From contig NZ_CP108513.1 in NCBI RefSeq assembly GCF_035989285.1, forward strand, positions 1,116,001 through 1,180,000: DNA of 64,000 nt, read 5' to 3'. Source of the stretch: Streptomyces sp. NBC_01235. Lineage in GTDB: Bacteria; Actinomycetota; Actinomycetes; Streptomycetales; Streptomycetaceae. The first letter of the stretch is position 1. Every line of letters begins with the position of its first letter. A model generated the notes under the pieces. It worked only from the letters and a program-made list of their open reading frames with translations, had not been told where the DNA came from and did not search any database. Of this stretch, positions 1 to 6,984 are shown one piece after another. The position numbers and the translations under genes are program-made.

Positions 1-1
1 C

Positions 2-424
2 GTGGGCATGGCCCACCACGAGGCCGGACTCGGCGTGGGCCCCGGGCGCTTCGGGGAGCTGAGTACGACGGCGGCGCGGTCGACGCTGTCCGACGGCAAA
101 CCCCATTCGGCGCCGCTGCAACTGGCGGCGGAGCAGGGTGTCGTCGGGGTGCTGCTGCTCGCCGCGGCCTTCTGCTGGGTGCTGTTCGCCCTGTGGCGCG
201 CGCCGCGCCCCACGCCGGTCGTCCTCACCGCGGGTGCCGCGCTCACGGCCCTCGCCGGCCTCGCCGCGATCGGCAACGCGCTGAGCTTCACCACCGTGTC
301 GGTCGGCGCGGGACTGCTGGCGGGTCTGGCCACGGCCCGACCGCTCGCCGAGCAGCCCACGGCGCCCGAGGCGATGTCGGAGTACGAGAGGGACCTACGC
401 CACGGCGACCGCCCGGCCGCCTGA
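2..424 (+). CDS. O-antigen ligase-like membrane protein, C-terminal part (5' end outside window)
   Basis: Only the last ~140 residues are present; the frame is open from the first bases. GVGPGRFGEL followed by HSAPLQLAAEQGVVG resembles the late periplasmic loop of O-antigen ligase/polymerase (Wzy/WaaL) proteins, where the His lies just before the final membrane segments. Two hydrophobic stretches follow (about residues 50-63 and 78-110), then a short charged tail. Family members join or polymerise glycans on the outer membrane face. The assignment rests on this loop-plus-helices pattern, so it is moderate; another polytopic protein is possible. Confidence 0.55.
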   Translation: MGMAHHEAGLGVGPGRFGELSTTAARSTLSDGKPHSAPLQLAAEQGVVGVLLLAAAFCWVLFALWRAPRPTPVVLTAGAALTALAGLAAIGNALSFTTVSVGAGLLAGLATARPLAEQPTAPEAMSEYERDLRHGDRPAA

Positions 425-470
425 CGCCGACGTGTTCCGGAGACGGACGTCAGAGGACGTCAGAGGGACG

Positions 471-1049
471 TCAGTGCTGCGTCGTGCCCGGGGTGCCCGT
501 CCGCAGCCGGGCCCTGATGACGCGTACGGCCGACTCCGCGTCGTCCACGGTGATCGTGAACGTGTGGCCGTCCCAGAGCCTCAGCACCACGCCCTCGCCA
601 CGGCGTACGACGACGGCGGTTCCCTTCTCCGGCCGCCAGCGGTAGCCCCAGCCACCCCAGTGGCGCGGGGTGACGAGCGGTTCGAAGTCGGCTCCGGCGA
701 CATGCGCCAGGGGGATGCGGCGGCGCGGCAGGCCGATGTGGCCGCAGCGCACTTCGAGGGACTCCTTGTCGAGCTTCAGGTCGACGTGGACAAAGGCGAG
801 CGTGCCGAAGAGCACCAGCAACCCTGCCGCGATGCATCCGACGACGGCCATGACGAGCGGCGCGATGCCGGACGTCCACGCGGAATCGACGGCGAGTTCG
901 ATGCCGAGCGCCATGCAGGCGGCGCCCACGAGCGCGAGCAGCCACTGGAACCGGTTGGTGGCGCGCCCGGTCCAGACGTCGGGATGCGGGGCGTCGCGAT
1001 GCGGGACGTCGGGAAGCGGGGTGCTCTCGTCGTGGGGGTGGTCCCTCAT
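471..1049 (-). CDS. Small membrane protein with two helices and a PH-like C-terminal domain
   Basis: A 192-residue protein: hydrophilic N-terminus, two adjacent membrane helices (about residues 35-53 and 63-85), then a beta-rich domain (LEVRCGHIGLPRRRIPL, WGYRW, GVVLRLWDGHTFTITVDD). That order matches the short bacterial PH-like membrane proteins common in Streptomyces, whose job is unknown. Two ATGs occur (1055 and 1049). The hexamer TAGCCT at 1062-1057 is 7 nt before the second, so a leaderless start at 1049 is preferred. The gene converges with the upstream ligase-like gene and stands alone. Confidence 0.7.
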   Translation of the reverse strand: MRDHPHDESTPLPDVPHRDAPHPDVWTGRATNRFQWLLALVGAACMALGIELAVDSAWTSGIAPLVMAVVGCIAAGLLVLFGTLAFVHVDLKLDKESLEVRCGHIGLPRRRIPLAHVAGADFEPLVTPRHWGGWGYRWRPEKGTAVVVRRGEGVVLRLWDGHTFTITVDDAESAVRVIRARLRTGTPGTTQH

Positions 1050-1154
1050 ACGCATGAGGCTACTCAGGTTTCGCTGCGCCGGTAGCCCGTTGCGCAGGGT
1101 GACTGCTCCTCCCGGGCGGCGGCGGTCCCCCAGGACGGCGCCGGAGCCCGTCGG

Positions 1155-1940
1155 TCACTGCACGGGGCTGACGGCCTGGAGCAGGCGGCCTTCCGCGTAG
1201 GCCAGGGCGGGCGCCGGCAGGCCGCCCTGTCGGCCGCTGAGGAGAACGGTCACGGTGCCGAGGGACGCCGCCTCGGGTTCGGGGCGCGCACCGATCCGGC
1301 GCAATGCCTGCGCTGCCACGGCCCCGGCCGAACCGTGCAGGACCAGCGGCGGACGCCCGGGACGCTGCACGGCGGCACGGATGCGGTCGGCGACCAGTTC
1401 GTAATGGGTGCAGCCCAGGACGACGGTCGTTACCTCGTCGGGGGTGAGGGCGGCGGCCGCGGTGACCGCGGCGTCGATCGCCGCCTCGTCCGCGTGCTCC
1501 ACGGCCTCGGCCAGTCCCCAGCAGGGCACCTCGGCGACCGGAACCCCGTCGGCGAAGTCCTGGATGAGGCCGCGCTGGTAGGGGCTGCCGGTGGTGGCCG
1601 GCGTGGCCCAGATCGCGACGGGGCCGCCGCCGGCCGCGGCCGGCTTGATCGCCGGGACGGTGCCGATCACCGGGATGCCGGGTTCGAGGCGGGCGCGCAG
1701 GGTGGGCAGAGCGTGCACGGTCGCCGTGTTGCAACCGATGATGAGGGCCTCGGGCCGGTACGCGGCGGCGGCCTCGGCTACAGCCACGGCACGCTCGGTG
1801 AGGTCCTGCGTGGTGCGTGGGCCCCACGGCATTCCGTCGGGGTCGAGCGAGAGCACGAGATCGGCGTCGGGCCGCAGGCGCCTTACCGCGGCGGTGGCCG
1901 CCAGCAGACCGATTCCGGAGTCCATGAGCGCGATCTTCAC
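1155..1940 (-). CDS. Aspartate/glutamate racemase family protein (MurI-like)
   Basis: 261 residues opening IALMDSGIGLLAA, the usual N-terminus of cofactor-independent Glu/Asp racemases (MurI fold). Both catalytic cysteines are present, in GCNTAT (near residue 72) and LGCTHY (near residue 180). The length fits MurI (255-290). Family members interconvert L- and D-Glu (or Asp) for peptidoglycan. No cell-wall genes lie nearby, so it may be a paralogue rather than the housekeeping enzyme. The GTG start at 1940 faces the glycosyltransferase gene across 57 bp. Confidence 0.8.
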   Translation of the reverse strand: MKIALMDSGIGLLAATAAVRRLRPDADLVLSLDPDGMPWGPRTTQDLTERAVAVAEAAAAYRPEALIIGCNTATVHALPTLRARLEPGIPVIGTVPAIKPAAAGGGPVAIWATPATTGSPYQRGLIQDFADGVPVAEVPCWGLAEAVEHADEAAIDAAVTAAAALTPDEVTTVVLGCTHYELVADRIRAAVQRPGRPPLVLHGSAGAVAAQALRRIGARPEPEAASLGTVTVLLSGRQGGLPAPALAYAEGRLLQAVSPVQ

Positions 1941-1997
1941 CCGGCCACCATAGACGATGTGCTCTTGCGGCCCGGTCGGGTGGGGCAGACTGCGCGC

Positions 1998-3173
1998 GTG
2001 AGCGCCATCGTGTGGATCGCCGCCCTGTCCCTGGTCGCCTGGCTGTGGCTGCTGCTCTGTCAGGGCTTCTTCTGGCGAACGGATGTGCGGCTGCCGCCCC
2101 GGAAGGAACCCGATCGGTGGCCGTCGGTCTGTATCGTCGTCCCCGCGCGCGACGAGGCGGCGGTGCTGCCCGCGAGCCTGCCCTCGCTGCTCGCGCAGGA
2201 CTATCCGGGACGGGCCGAGATCTTCCTCGTCGACGACAGCAGCTCCGACGGCACCGGCGAACTGGCGCGCTCTCTCGCCCGGCGGCGCGGTGGGCTCCCG
2301 CTGACCGTGGACTCGCCGGGCGAACCGCCCACGGGCTGGACCGGGAAGCTGTGGGCGGTTCGGCACGGCATCGCGCTGGCACGCGCGCGTGAGCCCGAGT
2401 ACCTCCTGCTGACGGACGCCGACATCGCGCACGCACCCGACAGCCTCCGGGAGCTGGTGGCGGCGGCGCGCACCGGGGGGTTCGACGTCGTCTCGCAGAT
2501 GGCCCGGCTGCGGGTGGAGAGCCTGTGGGAGCGGCTGGTGGTGCCGGCCTTCGTCTACTTCTTCGCGCAGCTGTACCCCTTCCGCAGGATCGGCCTGCGA
2601 GGGGCGCGCACGGCGGCCGCGGCGGGCGGCTGCGTCCTGCTGCGCACCGAGGCGGCCGAGCGGGCCCGGATCCCGGACGCCATCCGGCACACCGTCATCG
2701 ACGACGTGGCGCTCGCGCGGGCCGTGAAGGGCGGGGGCGGTCACATCTGGCTGGGGCTGGCCGACCGCGTCGACAGCGTGCGCCCCTACCCGAGACTGCA
2801 CGACCTGTGGCGAATGGTCTCGCGCAGTGCCTATGCGCAACTTCGCCACAACCCGTTCCTGCTGGCCGGCACGGTGCTCGGCCTCGCCCTGATCTACCTG
2901 GTGCCGCCGCTCGCCCTCCTCACCGGGCTCGCCGTCGGCAGTACGGCCGCGGCGGTACTCGGTGGTCTGGCGTGGCTGGTGATGACGGGGACGTACGTCC
3001 CTATGCTGCGTCACTACCGTCAGCCGCTGTGGCTCGCTCCCCTGCTGCCGTTCACCGCGTTCCTCTATCTCCTGATGACGGTGGATTCCGCGGTGCAGCA
3101 CTACCGAGGGCGCGGCGCGGCCTGGAAGGGCCGCACCTACGCACGTCCGGACGCCGTGACCGACGAGGGCTGA
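1998..3173 (+). CDS. hpnB: Hopene-associated glycosyltransferase HpnB-like (family 2, membrane-anchored)
   Basis: 391 residues: N-terminal membrane helix, a GT-A domain and about three C-terminal helices. Visible motifs are VVPARDEA, the DxD-like FLVDDSSSDGT, GWTGKLWA, LLLTDADIAH and a late IDDVALARAVK. GWTGK.WA and TDADI are typical of HpnB, the membrane glycosyltransferase named for its link to hopanoid clusters; its substrate is not settled. No other hopanoid gene is in the window. The GTG at 1998 has CAGACT 6 nt upstream and no SD, implying a leaderless message. It converges with the TerD-type gene. Confidence 0.8.
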   Translation: MSAIVWIAALSLVAWLWLLLCQGFFWRTDVRLPPRKEPDRWPSVCIVVPARDEAAVLPASLPSLLAQDYPGRAEIFLVDDSSSDGTGELARSLARRRGGLPLTVDSPGEPPTGWTGKLWAVRHGIALARAREPEYLLLTDADIAHAPDSLRELVAAARTGGFDVVSQMARLRVESLWERLVVPAFVYFFAQLYPFRRIGLRGARTAAAAGGCVLLRTEAAERARIPDAIRHTVIDDVALARAVKGGGGHIWLGLADRVDSVRPYPRLHDLWRMVSRSAYAQLRHNPFLLAGTVLGLALIYLVPPLALLTGLAVGSTAAAVLGGLAWLVMTGTYVPMLRHYRQPLWLAPLLPFTAFLYLLMTVDSAVQHYRGRGAAWKGRTYARPDAVTDEG

Positions 3174-3191
3174 GCCCTTCTCGAAGGCCCC

Positions 3192-4502
3192 CTACTTGCG
3201 GCCAGGAGTCCAGTTCATGCCCCACCCGTAGGCATAGTCGACGGTCCGCTGCGGGCTCACCCCGCGCTCGGGCACCAGGTAGCGAGCCTCGCGCTGGACG
3301 ACGAGGTCGCCGCCGTGGTTGGTGATCAGGGCGAGCGCACACACTGTCGACGGGATGGTGCACTCGTCCAGGGAGAAGTCGACCGCGGCGCCGAACTGAG
3401 GTTGCAGTGTGACCGTGGCGTGCAGGTCGGCGAAGGAACGGGCGCCCTCGTAGATGGTCACGAAGACGAGGATGCGGCGGAAGTCGTTCTTGTGGTCGAG
3501 GTTGACGGTCAGGTTCTCGCCGCTCGCCACCGCGCCGGTGCGGTCGTCGCCGTCGAGGTGGATGTACGGCGGCTGATGCAGGGCGCCGAAGGCGTTGCCG
3601 AGGGCCTGGACGACGCCCTTGCGACCGTCGGCGAGTTCGTACAGGGCGCACAGGTCGAGGTCGAGGTCGTTGTGCATGGCCATCGCCCGCCCGCGCTTGC
3701 TGCCCCACCCCGAGAACTGCTTGCGCGTCTCCCAGTTGAGGTTCACGCGCAGGGCGCCCGAGGTGCCGCCCTGCTTGGTCAGGGACACCGACGGGGCGGC
3801 CTTCGTGAGCGTCACCTTGGTCAGCCGGACCGGCCCGGCGGGCGGTGCCGGCGGCGGGGGCGGGGCCTGGTGGACGGGCGGGGGCACCGTGGCCGGGAAG
3901 GCGGGCATGGTCGGCGGCGGAGACGGCGGAGACGGCGGGGACTGCGGAGTCGACGGAGCCGGGGCGGCCGCGTGCTGCGGCTCGTCCACCGTGATCCCGA
4001 AGTCCGTGGCCAGGCCTTCGAGACCGCTGCCGTAGCCCTGTCCGACGGCCCGGAACTTCCAGGCGCCCTGGCGGCGGTAGAACTCTCCCAGCACGAAGGC
4101 CGTTTCGACGGTGGCCCCGGTGCTGTCGAACCGCGCCACGACGGTGCCCTGTGCCGCGTCCCGTACCTCGATGTAGAGGTCCGGGACCCGGCCGAACGAA
4201 CCGCCGTCCGTCGAAGCGGCCAGTACCACGGTCTCGATCGCGGGCTCCACGCGCGCGAGGTCGACGAGAAGGGTGTCCGTCACGCGGCCCCCGGAGTTCC
4301 GCTTGCCCTCGTGGCGGACCGCTCCGGAGGAATGGGCCGGCTGGTTGTAGAAGACGAAGTCGGCGTCGGAACGGACCTTTCCGCCCACGAGGAGCAGCGC
4401 CGACGCGTCCGCGTCCGGAACACCCGGTCCCGAGCGCCAGCCCAGTTCGACCCGCAGTGCTGTGGTCGGCACCGGAGCATTGGAACCCTTCGGCATTGAC
4501 AT
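3192..4502 (-). CDS. Two-domain TerD/TerA-like stress (tellurium resistance family) protein
   Basis: 436 residues in three parts. Residues 1-~165 form a TerD-type calcium-binding domain (LRVELGW..., [36 protein letters not shown]). A Pro/Ser/Ala-rich linker spans about 175-225. The C-terminal half (about 230-436) is a second, TerA-like domain ([40 protein letters not shown], ending in [14 protein letters not shown]). Ter proteins give tellurite, phage and stress phenotypes, apparently through Ca-binding surface complexes. The ATG at 4502 is chosen because GGGGG precedes it; a slightly longer form could start at 4514. Confidence 0.85.
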   Translation of the reverse strand: MSMPKGSNAPVPTTALRVELGWRSGPGVPDADASALLLVGGKVRSDADFVFYNQPAHSSGAVRHEGKRNSGGRVTDTLLVDLARVEPAIETVVLAASTDGGSFGRVPDLYIEVRDAAQGTVVARFDSTGATVETAFVLGEFYRRQGAWKFRAVGQGYGSGLEGLATDFGITVDEPQHAAAPAPSTPQSPPSPPSPPPTMPAFPATVPPPVHQAPPPPPAPPAGPVRLTKVTLTKAAPSVSLTKQGGTSGALRVNLNWETRKQFSGWGSKRGRAMAMHNDLDLDLCALYELADGRKGVVQALGNAFGALHQPPYIHLDGDDRTGAVASGENLTVNLDHKNDFRRILVFVTIYEGARSFADLHATVTLQPQFGAAVDFSLDECTIPSTVCALALITNHGGDLVVQREARYLVPERGVSPQRTVDYAYGWGMNWTPGRK

Positions 4503-4794
4503 GTACGCCCCCATTGTGTGTCAGTGCACCCAGGCCCGCGCCCGGCACCCCTCGGGTTGTCTACCCGGTCAACCTATTCCGCAGGACACCGAACTCCCAT
4601 CGGAGGCACGGGATCGCCTCCGGCCGACCCCCGGTAACCGGCTGGGAACTCGGCATTTACACGATCTACAGGGCGTTTGACGTCCCATTTTCCCAACTTC
4701 GCTCGCATTGGGGATCCGAGGTCACCCCCGACACGGAAATCAACCCTCTTATCGGTCTCCCCAACCAGCACATCGTGGGCTTAACTTATGTGCC
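4503..4794. other. Divergent intergenic region, TerD-like gene / DUF6643 gene
   Basis: This 292-bp spacer is more AT-rich than its surroundings and holds promoters in both directions. On the + strand TAACTT (4782-4787) lies 7 nt before the ATG at 4795. No coding signal is convincing here. Confidence 0.4.
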
Positions 4795-5226
4795 ATGACC
4801 TCCCCCCGCTCCACCTATGGCGGCGGCTACTACGCCTCCTTCCCGGACACTCCGATCTACGACTCCCTCGTGGCCGAGCGGGGCACCCCGCAGATCGCCC
4901 CGATCCGGGTCCCCGCCGCGTACGACATGGGCAACAGCAACCTGCCCGCGCTGCCGTCGGCGCTGCCCGCCCTCCCGTCGGGCCCGTCCCAGGCGCCCTA
5001 CGGCTACCCGCAGGCCCAGCAGCCCGCTCCGCTGCAGCAGGCCCCGGCGGCGTACATCCCGCCGCAGGCCGCCGCGCCGCGCGGCTATCCCGGTCCCCAG
5101 GCGCAGCAGCCGCGCCCGGCCGGTCCCGGCACGGGCTACGAGGCGATGCGCCCCGCCGCGCCCCGGCCCGCCGCCCCTCAGTACCAGGACCCGTACAACC
5201 AGCAGCAGTACCGAGGCGGCTACTGA
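4795..5226 (+). CDS. DUF6643 family protein (Pro/Gln/Tyr-rich)
   Basis: 143 residues opening MTSPRSTYGGGYYASFPDTPIYDSLV, the signature of a conserved Streptomyces family of unknown function. Residues from about 60 are low-complexity Pro/Gln/Ala/Tyr (YGYPQAQQP, QQQYRGGY end), so most of the chain is probably disordered. No signal peptide or membrane helix. The ATG at 4795 follows TAACTT by 7 nt with no SD, so it is probably leaderless. A 7-bp GC hairpin directly follows the stop. Confidence 0.8.
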   Translation: MTSPRSTYGGGYYASFPDTPIYDSLVAERGTPQIAPIRVPAAYDMGNSNLPALPSALPALPSGPSQAPYGYPQAQQPAPLQQAPAAYIPPQAAAPRGYPGPQAQQPRPAGPGTGYEAMRPAAPRPAAPQYQDPYNQQQYRGGY

Positions 5227-5227
5227 G

Positions 5228-5244
5228 CCGACCCGGGGGGTCGG
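5228..5244 (+). terminator. GC hairpin after the DUF6643 gene
   Basis: CCGACCC / GGGTCGG, a perfect 7-bp stem with a 3-nt loop immediately after the stop codon and before the MOSC gene promoter. No T-tract follows, so it is a weak terminator or transcript-end stabiliser. Confidence 0.4.
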
Positions 5245-5266
5245 TGCCGCCTGGCAGGATGACCCC

Positions 5267-6088
5267 ATGGGGCACGCAGAGCTGCTGTCGATTCACGTCC
5301 ATCCGGTCAAGGCGTTCCGGGGCCAGGCACCCCGGGAGGCCGTTGTGGAGCCCTGGGGGCTGGCCGGTGACCGACGCTGGGCGCTGATCGACGACGGGGG
5401 AAAGGTCGTCACACAACGCCAGCAGCCGCGCCTCGCGCTGGCCGCCGCCGAGCTGCTGCCCGGCGGCGTCCGTCTGTCCGCACCCGGCCTCGAGCCGCTG
5501 ACCGTGCGGGTGCCCGAGCCGGTGGGCACGGTGTCGCTGGAGATCTTCCGCGACAAGGTGGAGGGGGTCCTCGCCGACGCCGCCGCGCACGCCTGGTGCA
5601 GCGCCCACGTCGGCGCCGACATACGGCTGGTGCACATGGACGACCCCGCGACGCGCAGGCCCGTCGACCCCGCGAACGCGCTGCCCGGCGAGACCGTCAC
5701 CTTCGCCGACGGCTATCCGCTGCTGGCCACCACGACCGCGTCCCTCGACGCCCTCAACTCCCTGATCGCGCGGGGCGGGCACGCCGGGGAGGGACCGCTG
5801 CCGATGAACCGTTTCCGGCCGAACCTGGTCGTGGCGGGCACCGACCCCTGGGCCGAGGACGGCTGGTCGCGTCTCGCCGTCGGCGAGGTCGAGTTCCGTG
5901 TCGCCAAGCCGTGCGGGCGGTGTGTCGTGACCACCACCGACCAGAGCACCGCAGGGCGCGGCAAGGAACCCCTGTCCACCCTCGGCCGGCACCGGCGCCT
6001 CGACGGCAAGCTGGTCTTCGGACAGAACCTGGTGCCCCTCTCCCGGGGCACGGTCAGGGTCGGCGATCCGGTGCGCGTCATCGCGTAG
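5267..6088 (+). CDS. MOSC domain-containing protein (MOSC_N + MOSC)
   Basis: 273 residues: an N-terminal beta-barrel (MOSC_N, residues ~1-105; SIHVHPVKAFRGQ, GLAGDRRWALID) followed by the MOSC domain (~125-273; NRFRPNLVV, WSRLAVGEVEFRVAKPCGRCVVTTTD, LVFGQNL). The conserved Cys in KPCGRC is the expected molybdenum-cofactor ligand of YcbX/mARC-type proteins that reduce N-hydroxylated compounds. No redox partner is adjacent. CAGGAT (5255-5260) stands 6 nt before the ATG with no SD, so the message is probably leaderless. Confidence 0.88.
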   Translation: MGHAELLSIHVHPVKAFRGQAPREAVVEPWGLAGDRRWALIDDGGKVVTQRQQPRLALAAAELLPGGVRLSAPGLEPLTVRVPEPVGTVSLEIFRDKVEGVLADAAAHAWCSAHVGADIRLVHMDDPATRRPVDPANALPGETVTFADGYPLLATTTASLDALNSLIARGGHAGEGPLPMNRFRPNLVVAGTDPWAEDGWSRLAVGEVEFRVAKPCGRCVVTTTDQSTAGRGKEPLSTLGRHRRLDGKLVFGQNLVPLSRGTVRVGDPVRVIA

Positions 6089-6178
6089 TTCCGGCCTCGA
6101 TCAGAGCCGGGACGATCCGTGGGAACCCCCGCCCGGCCCCGGAGCGTTGGGATTGCGTGAGAAGTTCATGAGACGTCC

Positions 6179-6217
6179 CGAGCCCTGGTGATTTCGCTCT
6201 CTCTTTCACCGGGCTCG
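6179..6217 (+). terminator. Hairpin between the MOSC and Rv1733c-like genes
   Basis: CGAGCCCTGGTGA at 6179-6191 pairs with TCACCGGGCTCG at 6206-6217 (12 bp with one bulge, ~14-nt loop). It is about 90 bp after the MOSC stop and upstream of the next SD; it is the likely end of the MOSC transcript. Confidence 0.5.
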
Positions 6218-6270
6218 CGCGTGAACGGCTCCGACGGGGGTTATCACGGAGCGGGAAGGGGGTGCGGACG

Positions 6271-6876
6271 GTGCGAGCGATCCGCGGAATCTGGCGCTGG
6301 CGACACAATCCGCTGCGCCGTGGGACGGATCTGGCCGAGGCCTGGGTGGCCCTGTCGGCCCTGCTGCTGATCCTCCTCGTGGCGCCCGTGGTGGGCTCAC
6401 TCGTCGGCACGGCCGCACAGGACGTCCTTCAGCAGGCGGTCCGCGAGCAGCGCGCGTCCCGCCACGAGGTCACGGCCACCGTGGTGCGGAAGGTGGACGG
6501 CTCGCCCCTGGAGGTGGACCCCGAGACGGCCACCGGCCGGGACGCCCGTACGCGGGTCGTCGCGGACTGGACCGCGCCGGACGGCACCGCGCAGCACGGC
6601 ACGGTCCTGGCGAGCCTCAAGACCCCGCACAATGGCGACCACTTCGAGATATGGACGGACGGACACGGCCGGCTGATGGGCCGCCCGCTGGACTCCGCCA
6701 CGGCGACGACGCACGCCGTGCTCGCCGGCTTCGGCGCGGCCCTGCTCACCGTGGGCACGGTAGAGGGCGGCCGGCGGCTGATCGTCTGGCGCATGGTCCG
6801 TCGCCGGTACGCCCGTTGGGACCAGGCCTGGGACCGGGCGGGCCCGGACTGGGGCCGCACCGGCACCGGCAGTTGA
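6271..6876 (+). CDS. Rv1733c-family membrane protein
   Basis: 201 residues opening IRGIWRWRHNPLRRGTDLAEAW, typical of the actinobacterial Rv1733c-like family, followed by a membrane helix (~30-50), an extracytoplasmic region (~60-140) with VVADWTAPDG, a second helix (~145-165) and a basic tail. Function is unknown; the M. tuberculosis relative is a dormancy-associated membrane antigen. The GTG at 6271 is preferred over 6262 because GGAAGGG (6254-6260) is well spaced for it and too close to the earlier GTG. Confidence 0.75.
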   Translation: MRAIRGIWRWRHNPLRRGTDLAEAWVALSALLLILLVAPVVGSLVGTAAQDVLQQAVREQRASRHEVTATVVRKVDGSPLEVDPETATGRDARTRVVADWTAPDGTAQHGTVLASLKTPHNGDHFEIWTDGHGRLMGRPLDSATATTHAVLAGFGAALLTVGTVEGGRRLIVWRMVRRRYARWDQAWDRAGPDWGRTGTGS

Positions 6877-6984
6877 CGGCCTTCCGTCTCTGGTCAACCC
6901 ACCACCCGCGCGCACGCTACGGTGGTCCGGCCGAAGCATTTCGGCATCAACCCGCGTACCACGAGGTGGGGGCACAGCAACGCC

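Noticed and set aside
1060..2436. Arg/Pro-rich minus-strand frame between the racemase and glycosyltransferase
   Set aside because: Covers the intergenic region and both real genes; composition is typical of a shadow frame.
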